A stretch of 54,668 bases of DNA from NCBI RefSeq assembly GCF_000519185.1, contig NZ_JAFA01000050.1:1-54668 (forward strand), in the 5' to 3' direction. Numbering within the stretch: the stretch's first letter is position 1; every line of letters starts with the position of its first letter. The notes under the pieces are model-generated. The model ran no database searches. It was not told the DNA's origin and saw only the letters and a list, made by a program, of their open reading frames with translations. The stretch is from Paraburkholderia nodosa DSM 21604 (GTDB taxonomy: Bacteria > Pseudomonadota > Gammaproteobacteria > Burkholderiales > Burkholderiaceae). Shown here in pieces: positions 16,850 through 26,193 of this stretch. A program made the translations under genes and the position numbers.

Positions 16850-17731
16850 ATGACCACGTCCCGTACGATCGAACGCGTGTATCCCGCGGTTCGCACCACC
16901 GAGGGTGGCGGATTCATCGTCCATCGGCCGTTTCCGACCCGCCAGCTGATGGACTTCGATCCGTTCCTGCTGCTCGATGAGATGGGCCCCGTCGATTACG
17001 CGCCCGGCGAGGCCAAGGGCGCGCCCGATCATCCGCACCGCGGCTTCGAAACCGTCACCTATATGGTCGAAGGCCGCTTCGGCCACAAGGACTCGGCGGG
17101 CCATTCGGGCACGCTGCGCCCCGGCGACGTGCAGTGGATGACGGCCGGCGCGGGCGTGATCCACAGCGAGATGCCCGACCCCGAATTCACGCGCACGGGC
17201 GGCCGCATGCATGGCCTGCAGTTGTGGGTGAATCTGCCCGCGCGCGACAAGATGATGGCGCCGCGCTACCAGGAACTGCCCACGGAGCAGATTCCGGTGG
17301 GCCGCTCGAAGGACGGCAAGGTCTCGGTGAAGGTCATTGCCGGCGAAGCGCTGGGCGCGAAGGCCGCAATCGAAACGCGCACGCCCATCCTTTACCAGCA
17401 CTTCACGCTCGCGCCCGGCGCGCGCGTGGAGCAACCGGTGCCGAGCAACTATCGCGTGTTTGCGTACGGCCTCTCGGGCACGGGTCTGTACGGGCCCGAC
17501 GCGCGAGCGATCGATGCCCAGCAGATGGTGACCTTCGCGAGCGACGGCGACACCGTCACGCTCGCCGCCCCGGCCGACGCGAGCGCGCCGCTCAGCGTCC
17601 TGTTGATCGGCGGCGTGCCGCTGAACGAGCCGGTCGTGCGCTACGGCCCGTTCGTGATGAACACGGAGCAGGAGATCCGCCAGGCCGTGCTCGACTATCA
17701 GGCCGGGCGCATGGGGCGCATCGCGCACTGA
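16850..17731 (+). CDS. Pirin family protein (bicupin)
   Basis: This 293-residue cytoplasmic protein has two cupin domains. The metal ligands of quercetinase-type pirins are all present: His61 and His63 in DHPHRGFETVTY, and His105 and Glu107 in GAGVIHSEM. An iron or other divalent metal is therefore expected in the N-terminal cupin. Members include quercetin 2,3-dioxygenases and redox sensors; the substrate cannot be told from sequence. GAGGTGATATCC precedes the ATG. It is divergent from a LysR regulator. Confidence 0.93.
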   Translation: MTTSRTIERVYPAVRTTEGGGFIVHRPFPTRQLMDFDPFLLLDEMGPVDYAPGEAKGAPDHPHRGFETVTYMVEGRFGHKDSAGHSGTLRPGDVQWMTAGAGVIHSEMPDPEFTRTGGRMHGLQLWVNLPARDKMMAPRYQELPTEQIPVGRSKDGKVSVKVIAGEALGAKAAIETRTPILYQHFTLAPGARVEQPVPSNYRVFAYGLSGTGLYGPDARAIDAQQMVTFASDGDTVTLAAPADASAPLSVLLIGGVPLNEPVVRYGPFVMNTEQEIRQAVLDYQAGRMGRIAH

Positions 17732-17868
17732 AACCGGGTTGCACGGCGACGCGGGTTTCCGAAGCATCGCTACGGGCCCGCCCGCTTTCCGTCACAATAA
17801 GGTCTGCGGGGCGCGCACCACAGGTTGCGCGCCCGTCCCTCTTTAACCGTCCCGCCCGCGAGGAGCGC

Positions 17869-18267
17869 ATGGCCGAACCCGCAGTCACCGCACACATTGG
17901 CTCGACGAACTACCAGGTCCAGTTCGACGACGGCACCCACACCTGGATCGCCGACGAACCCGCCTCGCTCGGCGGCGGCGACCGCGGACCGTCGCCCTTC
18001 TCGCTCTTGCTTTCGAGCCTTGGCGCCTGCACCTCCATCACGCTGAAGATGTATGCACAGCGCAAGGAGTGGCCGCTCGAAGGCGTACGCGTGAAGCTCG
18101 CGATGGAAACAGGCAGTGAAGGCACGAAGATCGACCGCCAGATCGTGCTCGAAGGCGCGCTCACCGAAGAGCAGCGCGAGCGCCTGCTGCAGATCGCCAA
18201 CGCCTGCCCGGTCCACAAGGTCCTCACGAACACGATCACGATCCGCACGGGTCTCGTCGTCGCTTGA
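17869..18267 (+). CDS. OsmC family protein
   Basis: This 132-residue protein is of the OsmC/Ohr superfamily. The two reactive cysteines expected for peroxidase activity are present: Cys54 in LSSLGACTSITLKMY and Cys113 in NACPVHKVL. GGDRGPSPF and the helix LLLSSLGAC are typical of the YhfA/OsmC branch. The likely role is thiol-dependent reduction of organic hydroperoxides. GAGGAGCGC precedes the ATG. It ends 38 bp before the DUF1857 start, so the two genes are probably co-transcribed. Confidence 0.93.
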   Translation: MAEPAVTAHIGSTNYQVQFDDGTHTWIADEPASLGGGDRGPSPFSLLLSSLGACTSITLKMYAQRKEWPLEGVRVKLAMETGSEGTKIDRQIVLEGALTEEQRERLLQIANACPVHKVLTNTITIRTGLVVA

Positions 18268-18305
18268 GCGGCGGCGCGCGGACACAGACACAGGAAGGCG
18301 CCGCC

Positions 18306-18791
18306 TTGAATTTTGAACACCTCATCCAGATCAACGATCCGCTGAACCCGCTCGTCGAGGCCATGACGCGCGAACAGCTCTGGGAAGGGCTCGTGCTGCG
18401 CGCCGAGCAGCCGCAGCTCTTCGTGATCGGGCTCGACAGCTGCACGATCCTCTCGCGCACCGAGAGCACGCTGGAGCGCGAGTTGCACTATGGCCACGCC
18501 ACGGTACGCGATCGCGTCACGCTCACGCCCAATGAGAGCGTGCGCTACGACATCATGGCGACCGCCGAGTACGTGGGTGGCTCGCTCACGATGACGATCG
18601 AGCAGCCCGATCCGCTGCAGCTCTTTCTGCGCTTCGAGTACCGCACGACGCTGCCGACCGCCGATACCGAGGACGACCGGCAGACTTCCGAGATCGTGAA
18701 GTCGGCCTATCGCGAGTCGGACATCGACACCGTGCGTCTCATCCGCCAGTTCGTGCAGGGCGACGGCAGCGCGCCGAACGCGCTGCACTGA
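18306..18791 (+). CDS. DUF1857 / SRPBCC family protein
   Basis: This 161-residue cytoplasmic protein belongs to the AtaL-like DUF1857 group of START/Bet v 1-fold (SRPBCC) proteins, recognised from (M)NFEHLIQINDPLNPLVE...LTREQLWEGLVLRAEQPQLF. It would have a hydrophobic cavity for a small ligand, but no ligand or reaction is known. Translation appears to start at TTG (18306), where the family N terminus begins; AGGAAGG lies about nine bases upstream. It follows the OsmC gene closely. Confidence 0.85.
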   Translation: MNFEHLIQINDPLNPLVEAMTREQLWEGLVLRAEQPQLFVIGLDSCTILSRTESTLERELHYGHATVRDRVTLTPNESVRYDIMATAEYVGGSLTMTIEQPDPLQLFLRFEYRTTLPTADTEDDRQTSEIVKSAYRESDIDTVRLIRQFVQGDGSAPNALH

Positions 18792-18908
18792 AGCCCCCGG
18801 CGCTTGCCCTCCCGCCCTGCGCGGGACGGCAAGCGCCGATTCACGCTACCGCGCGCTTCGACTCAGGCTATCGGCATTCGATTTCGATGAATATCTCATA
18901 GTTGAAAA

Positions 18909-18923
18909 TACGAACGATTATCA
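18909..18923. promoter_or_regulatory. Fur-box-like site upstream of hemP
   Basis: Read on the minus strand, TGATAATCGTTCGTA matches 10 of 14 informative positions of the 7-1-7 Fur motif. It lies 43 bp before the hemP ATG. Fur repression of hemP is expected from the family; the site itself is a prediction. Confidence 0.6.
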
Positions 18924-18965
18924 TTTAGAATTGATCCATCGAATCGAGACAAAGACGTCACGTTC

Positions 18966-19226
18966 ATGACCGAACTGAACCGCACCTCCACGCTAAGCTT
19001 GCGCCGCAACGGCGGCTCGGCATTGACCAGCGCGCGGCCGAAGCCTGCCGTCGCAGAGCCCAAGCCGCGCAGGAGCGCCGAGCCGGCGGTCGCCGCGGCA
19101 AGCGACGAGAGGAAACTGGATAGCACGGCGCTGCTGCAAGGCCGCAGCCATGTGAGCATCATGCACAACGGCGAAACGTATCAGCTGCGGGCCACCCGGC
19201 TCGGCAAGCTGATCCTGACGAAATAG
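18966..19226 (+). CDS. hemP: Hemin uptake protein HemP
   Basis: This 86-residue protein has a C-terminal HemP domain of about 40 residues (LLQGRSHVSIMHNGETYQLRATRLGKLILTK) ending in the conserved KLILTK. Residues 1-45 form a low-complexity, Ala/Pro/Arg-rich extension not seen in the shortest HemP proteins (about 60 residues). No signal peptide or membrane helix is present. HemP is required for hemin utilisation in several proteobacteria and is usually Fur-regulated. No haem receptor or ABC transporter gene lies beside it here, so it is an orphan copy. The ribosome site is weak. Confidence 0.9.
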   Translation: MTELNRTSTLSLRRNGGSALTSARPKPAVAEPKPRRSAEPAVAAASDERKLDSTALLQGRSHVSIMHNGETYQLRATRLGKLILTK

Positions 19227-19402
19227 GTTTCAAGCAGTTTTCAACCGGGTATTGTGGGGACCGCCTCCACCGAGAGGCGTTGGGGCATTAGCCAGCAACG
19301 ACGGCTTGCACGCGAGATCTAGACCCCTTCGTGCAGACATCCTTCAAGCTTCAAGCCGGCCGTCGAAGCAAGCCACGCCATTTTTTTGTTCTCATACCTC
19401 TG

Positions 19403-19498
19403 TCGATCCGGAGTTGGCGCTTTAGCGCTTACTCCGGTCCCATGCAAAGCTCGATCCGGAGTTGGCGCTTTAGCGCTTACTCTGGTCCCATGCAAAGC
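19403..19498 (+). repeat. Tandem 48-bp hairpin repeat (two copies)
   Basis: Copies at 19403-19450 and 19451-19498 differ by one base (C to T). Each contains CCGGAGT...GCGC-TTTA-GCGC...ACTCCGG. The single difference changes a G-C pair to a G-U pair, so the RNA fold is kept in both copies. Confidence 0.9.
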
Positions 19499-19537
19499 AC
19501 GGGGCGGCGCGCGAAGCGTGAGCCGCCCGAGACAAGC

Positions 19538-19569
19538 GCCGCGGCATCCGTCCGCGGCTTTTGTTTTTT
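19538..19569 (+). terminator. Intrinsic terminator downstream of the hairpin repeats
   Basis: The 7-bp stem GCCGCGG/CCGCGGC has loop CATCCGT and is followed by TTTTGTTTTTT. Confidence 0.85.
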
Positions 19570-19600
19570 CTGGCGTCGCCAGGCGCGACGATGGATGGGC

Positions 19601-20008
19601 TTACTCCACTCCGAGCGCCGCTATGCCCGCACGCGCAATCGCGGCATCCTGATCGGACTTCACGCCCGAGACCCCGACCGCGCCAATCACGTCGCCGTTC
19701 ACGCTCACGGGTACGCCGCCTTCCAGCATGCCGGTGAGCGGCGCACTCAGGAACGCCGTGCGGCCCTGCTTGATCACGTCCTCGTACATCTTGCTCTCGC
19801 GGCGGCCCAGCGACGCAGTGCGGGCCTTGGCCACGGCGATCTCCGCGCTGACGGGCGCGGCGCCGTCGAGGCGGCGCAAATACAGCAGATGGCCGCCGTC
19901 ATCGACGATGGCGATCGTCACGTTCCATTCATTCGAGCGGGCGTGCGCGACGGCTGCGTCGGCTACCCGGGTCACGTCTTCATCGGTCAGTACTGCTCGC
20001 GTTCGCAT
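19601..20008 (-). CDS. HbpS/GlcG-like haem-degrading family protein
   Basis: This 135-residue protein is of the DUF336 (Haem_degrading, GlcG/HbpS) family. Recognisable segments are VTIAIVDDGGHLLYLRRLDGA, KARTASLGRRESK and GGVPVSVNGDVIGAVGVSGVKSDQDAAIARAGIAAL. Family members bind haem or take part in glycolate/diol metabolism. The function here is not determined, but haem binding would fit the neighbouring hemP and ftr genes. No signal peptide is visible with the start at 20008, chosen for the GGAGAG upstream. The frame is open 29 codons further upstream into the ftr terminator. Confidence 0.85.
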   Translation of the reverse strand: MRTRAVLTDEDVTRVADAAVAHARSNEWNVTIAIVDDGGHLLYLRRLDGAAPVSAEIAVAKARTASLGRRESKMYEDVIKQGRTAFLSAPLTGMLEGGVPVSVNGDVIGAVGVSGVKSDQDAAIARAGIAALGVE

Positions 20009-20026
20009 GCGTCTCTCCGAAAAGTC

Positions 20027-20063
20027 AAAAACCGGGTTTGGCGAAATCGCCAACCCGGTTTTG
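20027..20063 (-). terminator. Terminator of the ftrABCD operon
   Basis: AAAACCGGGTT-type arms pair across GGCGAAATCGCC, flanked by A- and T-runs on both sides. It lies between ftrD (ending at 20151) and the DUF336 gene on the minus strand and probably stops ftr transcription. Confidence 0.8.
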
Positions 20064-20150
20064 AGAGTAACACCCAGACTTGTGCCGCGACGCACTGATC
20101 CCTCGTATGTCGCCTATATCAGCGGCAGATGAAGAAACGCCGCAGCATGC

Positions 20151-21578
20151 TCAGCGCACCCAGCCCCAGAACATGAGCCACCACGCGCTGTCCACCACGG
20201 CGAGCGCGAGCGCGAAGCCCGCGAGCGCGAGCGCGCGCTGCCAGAACCGCGCGCTGTAGCGCCCCGTTACGCGCCACGCGAGCCAGGCGCTCCAGAGATT
20301 CGTGATGACCAGAATCGCAATGCGCACCTCGGCGGCCCAGTCGAGCGGCACGTGCTCCGCACGCAGCAGCGAGAGCGTCGTGGCCGACAGGCCGAGGAAC
20401 ACGCCCGCCCCCGCCAGCGGGATCAGCGACTGCGCGAAGTGATGCACACGCCGCATCTCGAAACGCCCGAGCACGGCAGTCGAGCCCGCGAGGATCGCGA
20501 GCAGCACCGTGCCATAGACGAGCCCCGTCGCGACGATATAACCGACGATCATCGCGCCGTCGAGCCACGAGAACACGTCGTTCTGCGCCGGGTAATGCGT
20601 GAGCAGGAACCACGGCGCGTTGGTGTCGAGCGGCCAGGTGATGTCGCGGTCGATGAGCCAGCCCGCGAGCCACTGCTTGATGCCGATGAACCACGGCGAG
20701 CCGGTCCAGTGGAAAGCGCCGATCGCCACGCCCAGCAGGCCGTAGAGAATCAGCGCCGTGTCCCACGCGCTGGCCTGGCTGTCGCCGAGTTCGACCACTT
20801 CTTCCGCCGGCGAGCGCCACGCGAGCGCGATGGCGTCGCGGTGGCCGCTGCAGCGACCGCACATGTGGCACTGCGCCGCGCCCTTCATGTTGCGCAGCGG
20901 CACGAGCGGCGCGCAGTTCACGGGAATCACGCGATGCCCGCCGTGCTCGCCGTGTGTGTAGGAGTTGCGCCAGGCGTCTTCGTCGACCTTGTAGCGAAAC
21001 GGCGCGAGACGCGCCAAAAGCGCAAAAACCCCGTTCACGGGGCAGAGATACTTGCACCAGACACGCTTTTCGCGCCCGTACAGAAAGCCGATCACCATCG
21101 CGCCGAGCGTCGATCCGCCCAGCACCAGCAGCACCGCCTTGGGGTACTGGTAGACGCTCACCATCTGTCCGTAGATCGTGGTGAGACCGAAGGCAACGAA
21201 CGGCCAGCCGCCCCAGCGCATCCAGTGCGGGATGGCGCGACCCCGGCCGAACTTGCTGGCGAACTCGGTGAGCGCGCCTTCGGGGCAGAGCACGCCGCAC
21301 CACACGCGGCCGAGCATCACCATCGAGAGCAGCACGAACGGCCACCAGATGCCCCAGAACACGAACTGCGCCGCGAGCGTGAGGTTGTTCCACAGGTGCG
21401 CCGTGTCGCCGGGCAGCGGCATCGCCGCCGGCACGAGAATCAGGAACGCGTAGACAGCGACCACGACCCACTGCACGGCGCGGATCGCCGCGCCGTGACG
21501 TTGCATCCACTGGCCCGCCTGGGCGAGCTTGCCAGGGCGCCCGTTTGCCTGCGTCGGGCGAGCGGATGCACAACTCAT
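20151..21578 (-). CDS. ftrD: FtrD, polyferredoxin-like ferrous iron transport component
   Basis: This 475-residue inner-membrane iron-sulphur protein is of the NosR/NapH/CcoG-like 4Fe-4S group. Cysteine motifs are visible in VWCGVLCPEGALTEF, VWCKYLCPVNGVF and QCHMCGRCSGHRD. About nine to ten hydrophobic segments are present. In the FtrABCD system of Bordetella and Brucella this subunit is proposed to accept or deliver electrons during ferrous iron oxidation and uptake. Its ATG overlaps the ftrC stop by four bases (ATGA). It ends the operon. Confidence 0.88.
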   Translation of the reverse strand: MSCASARPTQANGRPGKLAQAGQWMQRHGAAIRAVQWVVVAVYAFLILVPAAMPLPGDTAHLWNNLTLAAQFVFWGIWWPFVLLSMVMLGRVWCGVLCPEGALTEFASKFGRGRAIPHWMRWGGWPFVAFGLTTIYGQMVSVYQYPKAVLLVLGGSTLGAMVIGFLYGREKRVWCKYLCPVNGVFALLARLAPFRYKVDEDAWRNSYTHGEHGGHRVIPVNCAPLVPLRNMKGAAQCHMCGRCSGHRDAIALAWRSPAEEVVELGDSQASAWDTALILYGLLGVAIGAFHWTGSPWFIGIKQWLAGWLIDRDITWPLDTNAPWFLLTHYPAQNDVFSWLDGAMIVGYIVATGLVYGTVLLAILAGSTAVLGRFEMRRVHHFAQSLIPLAGAGVFLGLSATTLSLLRAEHVPLDWAAEVRIAILVITNLWSAWLAWRVTGRYSARFWQRALALAGFALALAVVDSAWWLMFWGWVR

Positions 21579-22420
21579 GCTGCCTTCCTCTTCGCGACTG
21601 CGCCCGCGCGGCCGGTGGCGCGCCGCACGAGGAACCACACCACGAGCCAGTAGACGGCATAGGCGATCAGGTTCATGAGCGCCGGATGCGCGCGGTAGCC
21701 CGTGAGCGTCGCGACGAGCGAGCCGAAGGTGCTCGAGTCGTCGAGGAGCGCCGAGGAGTTCCACACCTGGTCGACGATGGTCGGCAGGATTTCCTTGTCG
21801 ATCAGCTTGTCCACGCCGGTCTGGAACAGGCCCGCGCCGAGGAACAGCAGCATGATCTCGGTGACGCGGAAGAAGTGCCGCCACGAAAAGATCTTGCCGC
21901 CCAGCTGCAGGAGATAGAACGTGAGAAACGCAAGCGCGAGGCCGATCAGCACCGCGAAGTACTGACTCGCGTCCACATGGCCCGACTGGCCGAAGCCGAG
22001 GCCGTAGAGAAAGATCACCGTCTCGCTGCCCTCACGCGCGATGGCAAGCGCGACGAGAATCGTCACGCCCCACCAGTTCGCGTCGCGCGTGCTCTGTTCC
22101 AGCGACTCTTCCATCTCGCGCTTGAGCGTGCGGCCGTGCTGCTTCATCCACAGCACCATCTGCACGATCAGCACGCACGCCACCAGCACCATGCCGGTCT
22201 GAAAGTAGTCCTGCGCGTCGCCCGACAGGACTTCGGTAAAGCCGACCAGCGCCGCGCCGAGGCCGATGGCGGCAAGAATGCCGAGCGCCACGCCGCCCCA
22301 CAGGTACGGCACGCCGCGCCGCGCATCCGCGTCGCCGTTTTTCAGCCACGCATAAAGAATCCCGACGACGAGCAGCGCCTCGACGCTCTCCCGCCATACG
22401 ATGAACATCACCTGACCCAT
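21575..22420 (-). CDS. ftrC: FtrC, FTR1-family iron permease
   Basis: This 281-residue inner-membrane permease has seven or so hydrophobic helices. The two FTR1 iron-binding REXXE-type motifs are seen as RESVE (Arg10-Glu14, helix 1) and REGSE (middle of the protein, in AIAREGSETVIFLYG). It transports iron oxidised by or bound to FtrA/FtrB. GGAGGTG precedes the start. It overlaps ftrD. Confidence 0.92.
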   Translation of the reverse strand: MGQVMFIVWRESVEALLVVGILYAWLKNGDADARRGVPYLWGGVALGILAAIGLGAALVGFTEVLSGDAQDYFQTGMVLVACVLIVQMVLWMKQHGRTLKREMEESLEQSTRDANWWGVTILVALAIAREGSETVIFLYGLGFGQSGHVDASQYFAVLIGLALAFLTFYLLQLGGKIFSWRHFFRVTEIMLLFLGAGLFQTGVDKLIDKEILPTIVDQVWNSSALLDDSSTFGSLVATLTGYRAHPALMNLIAYAVYWLVVWFLVRRATGRAGAVAKRKAA

Positions 22421-22472
22421 TCAACACCTCCTGCTACCGGCGCTACGCGCCAGCGGCCTTACTTCTCAATGC

Positions 22473-22826
22473 TCACTTGGCGACGATCACGCCCTGCGCC
22501 TGCTGATGGAAATCGTCGAAAAACTTGTACTCGCCCGGATCGAGCGGGGCGATCACGACGAACGAGTCCGCGCCCGGCGCCAGCACCTTCTCCTTGCGCA
22601 GCTGAACGCTCTCGAACTCCGCCGCGCCCTTGCCCGTATTGCGCACCTCGATCTTGATGCGCTTGCCCGCCGGCACTTCGATGCGCGCGGGGTTGAGCTT
22701 GCCGTCGGTCATTTCGAGCTTGAACGTGGGCAGATCTTCGGCGTGCGCCGTCATGGCCACGCCCGCCAGCGACACCGCAAAAGACGCGCTGAGCGCGAGC
22801 GCCGCAAACTTCCGCATTCCAGTCAT
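22473..22826 (-). CDS. ftrB: FtrB, periplasmic cupredoxin-like protein
   Basis: This 117-residue exported protein has a signal peptide at residues 1-29 (ending MTAHA) and a cupredoxin-fold domain. It is the expected ferrous-iron-oxidising or electron-handling partner of FtrA. Candidate copper ligands are few (FFDDFHQQ near the C terminus), so copper binding is not proven. Start choice: ATG at 22826 gives a proper signal peptide; an ATG at 22856 is in frame. It ends 52 bp before ftrC. Confidence 0.85.
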   Translation of the reverse strand: MTGMRKFAALALSASFAVSLAGVAMTAHAEDLPTFKLEMTDGKLNPARIEVPAGKRIKIEVRNTGKGAAEFESVQLRKEKVLAPGADSFVVIAPLDPGEYKFFDDFHQQAQGVIVAK

Positions 22827-22908
22827 TGGTTTTACCTGCTCCTTGCTGCCATTCATGCGGCGGCGCTGCACAAGATGCGCGCCGCCGCCCGAGCTGCCTC
22901 GCGACGGC

Positions 22909-23457
22909 TTAGTAGCCGCCCTTCTTGCCGATGCCCGCGAACGGGAAATCGTATTCCAGCGTGATCGGCTTGAACCACGGACCCACGCCCGTTTCCTTGT
23001 CGACGTGACGGCCGAACGCCATGTGCCCCGTCTGCATCGGCGCATCCACGATCAGCTTGAGGTGGTACTTGCCGGGACCGGCCAGCTTCACGTTGTCGCC
23101 ATAGTGCGGGCCGTCGTTCGCGACCATCGGCATCAGGTCGCCCTTTTGCACATAGCTCGAACCCGGCTTCGTGAGTTCGTAGTGAACCTGCAGATACGGC
23201 ATCCAGTCGCCTTCGGCGAAGCCGGTCGGGTTGTTCTTGACCGCGTGGATGTCCGATTCGAGGTGAACATCGGAATCCGATGCCTTGCGCATCATGCCTT
23301 CCGGCTCCATCGTGATCGGCTGCAGATAGACTGCGCCGATTTCCATGCCGCCCTGGATGGCTTGCTTGCCGATCGGGTATTCAGCCGCATTGGCCGCAAA
23401 TGCCGCCGTGGCGGCCGCGATGACGGCAGTGCCGCGCAAGAGAGAGTGAATCCGCAT
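22909..23457 (-). CDS. ftrA: FtrA, P19-family periplasmic iron-binding protein
   Basis: This 182-residue protein has a signal peptide (residues 1-24, cleavage NA-AEYP). The mature protein matches the P19/Tp34/FetP family, with Met/His-rich metal ligands in VHLESDIHA, PHYGDNVKL and QTGHMAFGRH. It binds copper and iron at the dimer interface in characterised homologues and presents iron to FtrC. It is the first gene of ftrABCD, and its start lies about 70 bp below a Fur-box-like site. Confidence 0.94.
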   Translation of the reverse strand: MRIHSLLRGTAVIAAATAAFAANAAEYPIGKQAIQGGMEIGAVYLQPITMEPEGMMRKASDSDVHLESDIHAVKNNPTGFAEGDWMPYLQVHYELTKPGSSYVQKGDLMPMVANDGPHYGDNVKLAGPGKYHLKLIVDAPMQTGHMAFGRHVDKETGVGPWFKPITLEYDFPFAGIGKKGGY

Positions 23458-23525
23458 CGAAACTCCTGGTTTTTATATGAGGGTTACAACCCACTGAGCC
23501 TGCCGCATGCACATGAAAAAGTTAA

Positions 23526-23540
23526 TGCGAACAATTCTCA
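23526..23540. promoter_or_regulatory. Fur-box-like site upstream of ftrA
   Basis: On the minus strand TGAGAATTGTTCGCA matches 10 of 14 informative positions of the 7-1-7 motif. It shares the TTCGCA right half with the bfd site. It lies 69 bp before the ftrA start. Confidence 0.65.
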
Positions 23541-23775
23541 ATAATGGCGGAGTTTAACACTGATGCAGAGGAGGGACAAATTCAGCGCCACGAAAAGCCT
23601 CAGTGGAACAGGGTTTTAGCAGCGCTTTGTTAACACAGGCTTAGGGCGCCGTACAGCAAGGTTCCGGGGCCGCAAATGTCCGAAAGCCAATCGAAGGAAT
23701 TCCGGGATCGAGGCAGGCGCAGAGCGACGTGCATGCCGCCCTGCCAGCCCGGACTCACAGCCGGCTCGAAGCCTG

Positions 23776-25857
<2,082 letters not shown>

Positions 25858-26193
25858 GGGGGGCATCCTGTGCGCGGAGCAAACAACTATTCTAGCGTCT
25901 CGCCGGATCTTGCCGAGGGGCGAGCCTGGGTGGGTCTGGGTGGGTCTGGATGCCAGATGGGGTGCGGCGGGCGGTGCTGCAAGGGCCGCCCGCAGCGGCG
26001 ACGGTCGACGGGCGGTGAACGCTGCGCAACGACACGCCAGAAATCGCCCAATCGTGCCGGAAATAGCCCTGAAAACGGCGCGGAGAATGGCAAATCCGCG
26101 GAAATCCCGCTTGAGGATTCGTTACAATAGCGAGTTCCGTGGCCGATGCAGCATGTGGCCCAACCGATCTTCCTTCACTTTTGCCGAACGATC
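25858..26193. other. Divergent intergenic region uvrB/aminotransferase (336 bp)
   Basis: It must contain both promoters. A TACAAT at 26123-26128 may be the -10 of the aminotransferase gene. No repeat, LexA-type palindrome or small ORF with a ribosome site is visible. A GGGTGGGTCTGG run occurs twice near 25929. Confidence 0.45.

Larger units (their letters stand above)
19403..19569 (+). ncRNA. Candidate structured small RNA with repeated hairpins
   Basis: The segment holds two near-identical 48-bp repeats, each folding as a ~30-nt hairpin (19408-19437 and 19456-19485). A GGGCGGC/GCCGCCC hairpin follows at 19502-19528. It ends with an intrinsic terminator, GCCGCGG/CCGCGGC plus TTTTGTTTTTT. No plus-strand CDS ends at this terminator except hemP, 312 bp upstream. 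The whole could therefore be an independent sRNA or a long structured hemP 3' UTR. The 5' end is not determined, and I found no clear promoter. Confidence 0.45.

Noticed and set aside
19331..20098. 255-codon plus-strand ORF over the hairpin repeats and DUF336 gene
   Set aside because: It is antisense to the clearly recognised DUF336 gene, and its repeated WRFSAYSGPMQS peptide is the translated 48-bp hairpin repeat.
20151..23457. ftrABCD interpreted as a NosR/denitrification or copper cluster because of the polyferredoxin
   Set aside because: The neighbouring P19, cupredoxin and FTR1 permease with REXXE motifs identify the ferrous iron system; no nos genes are present.
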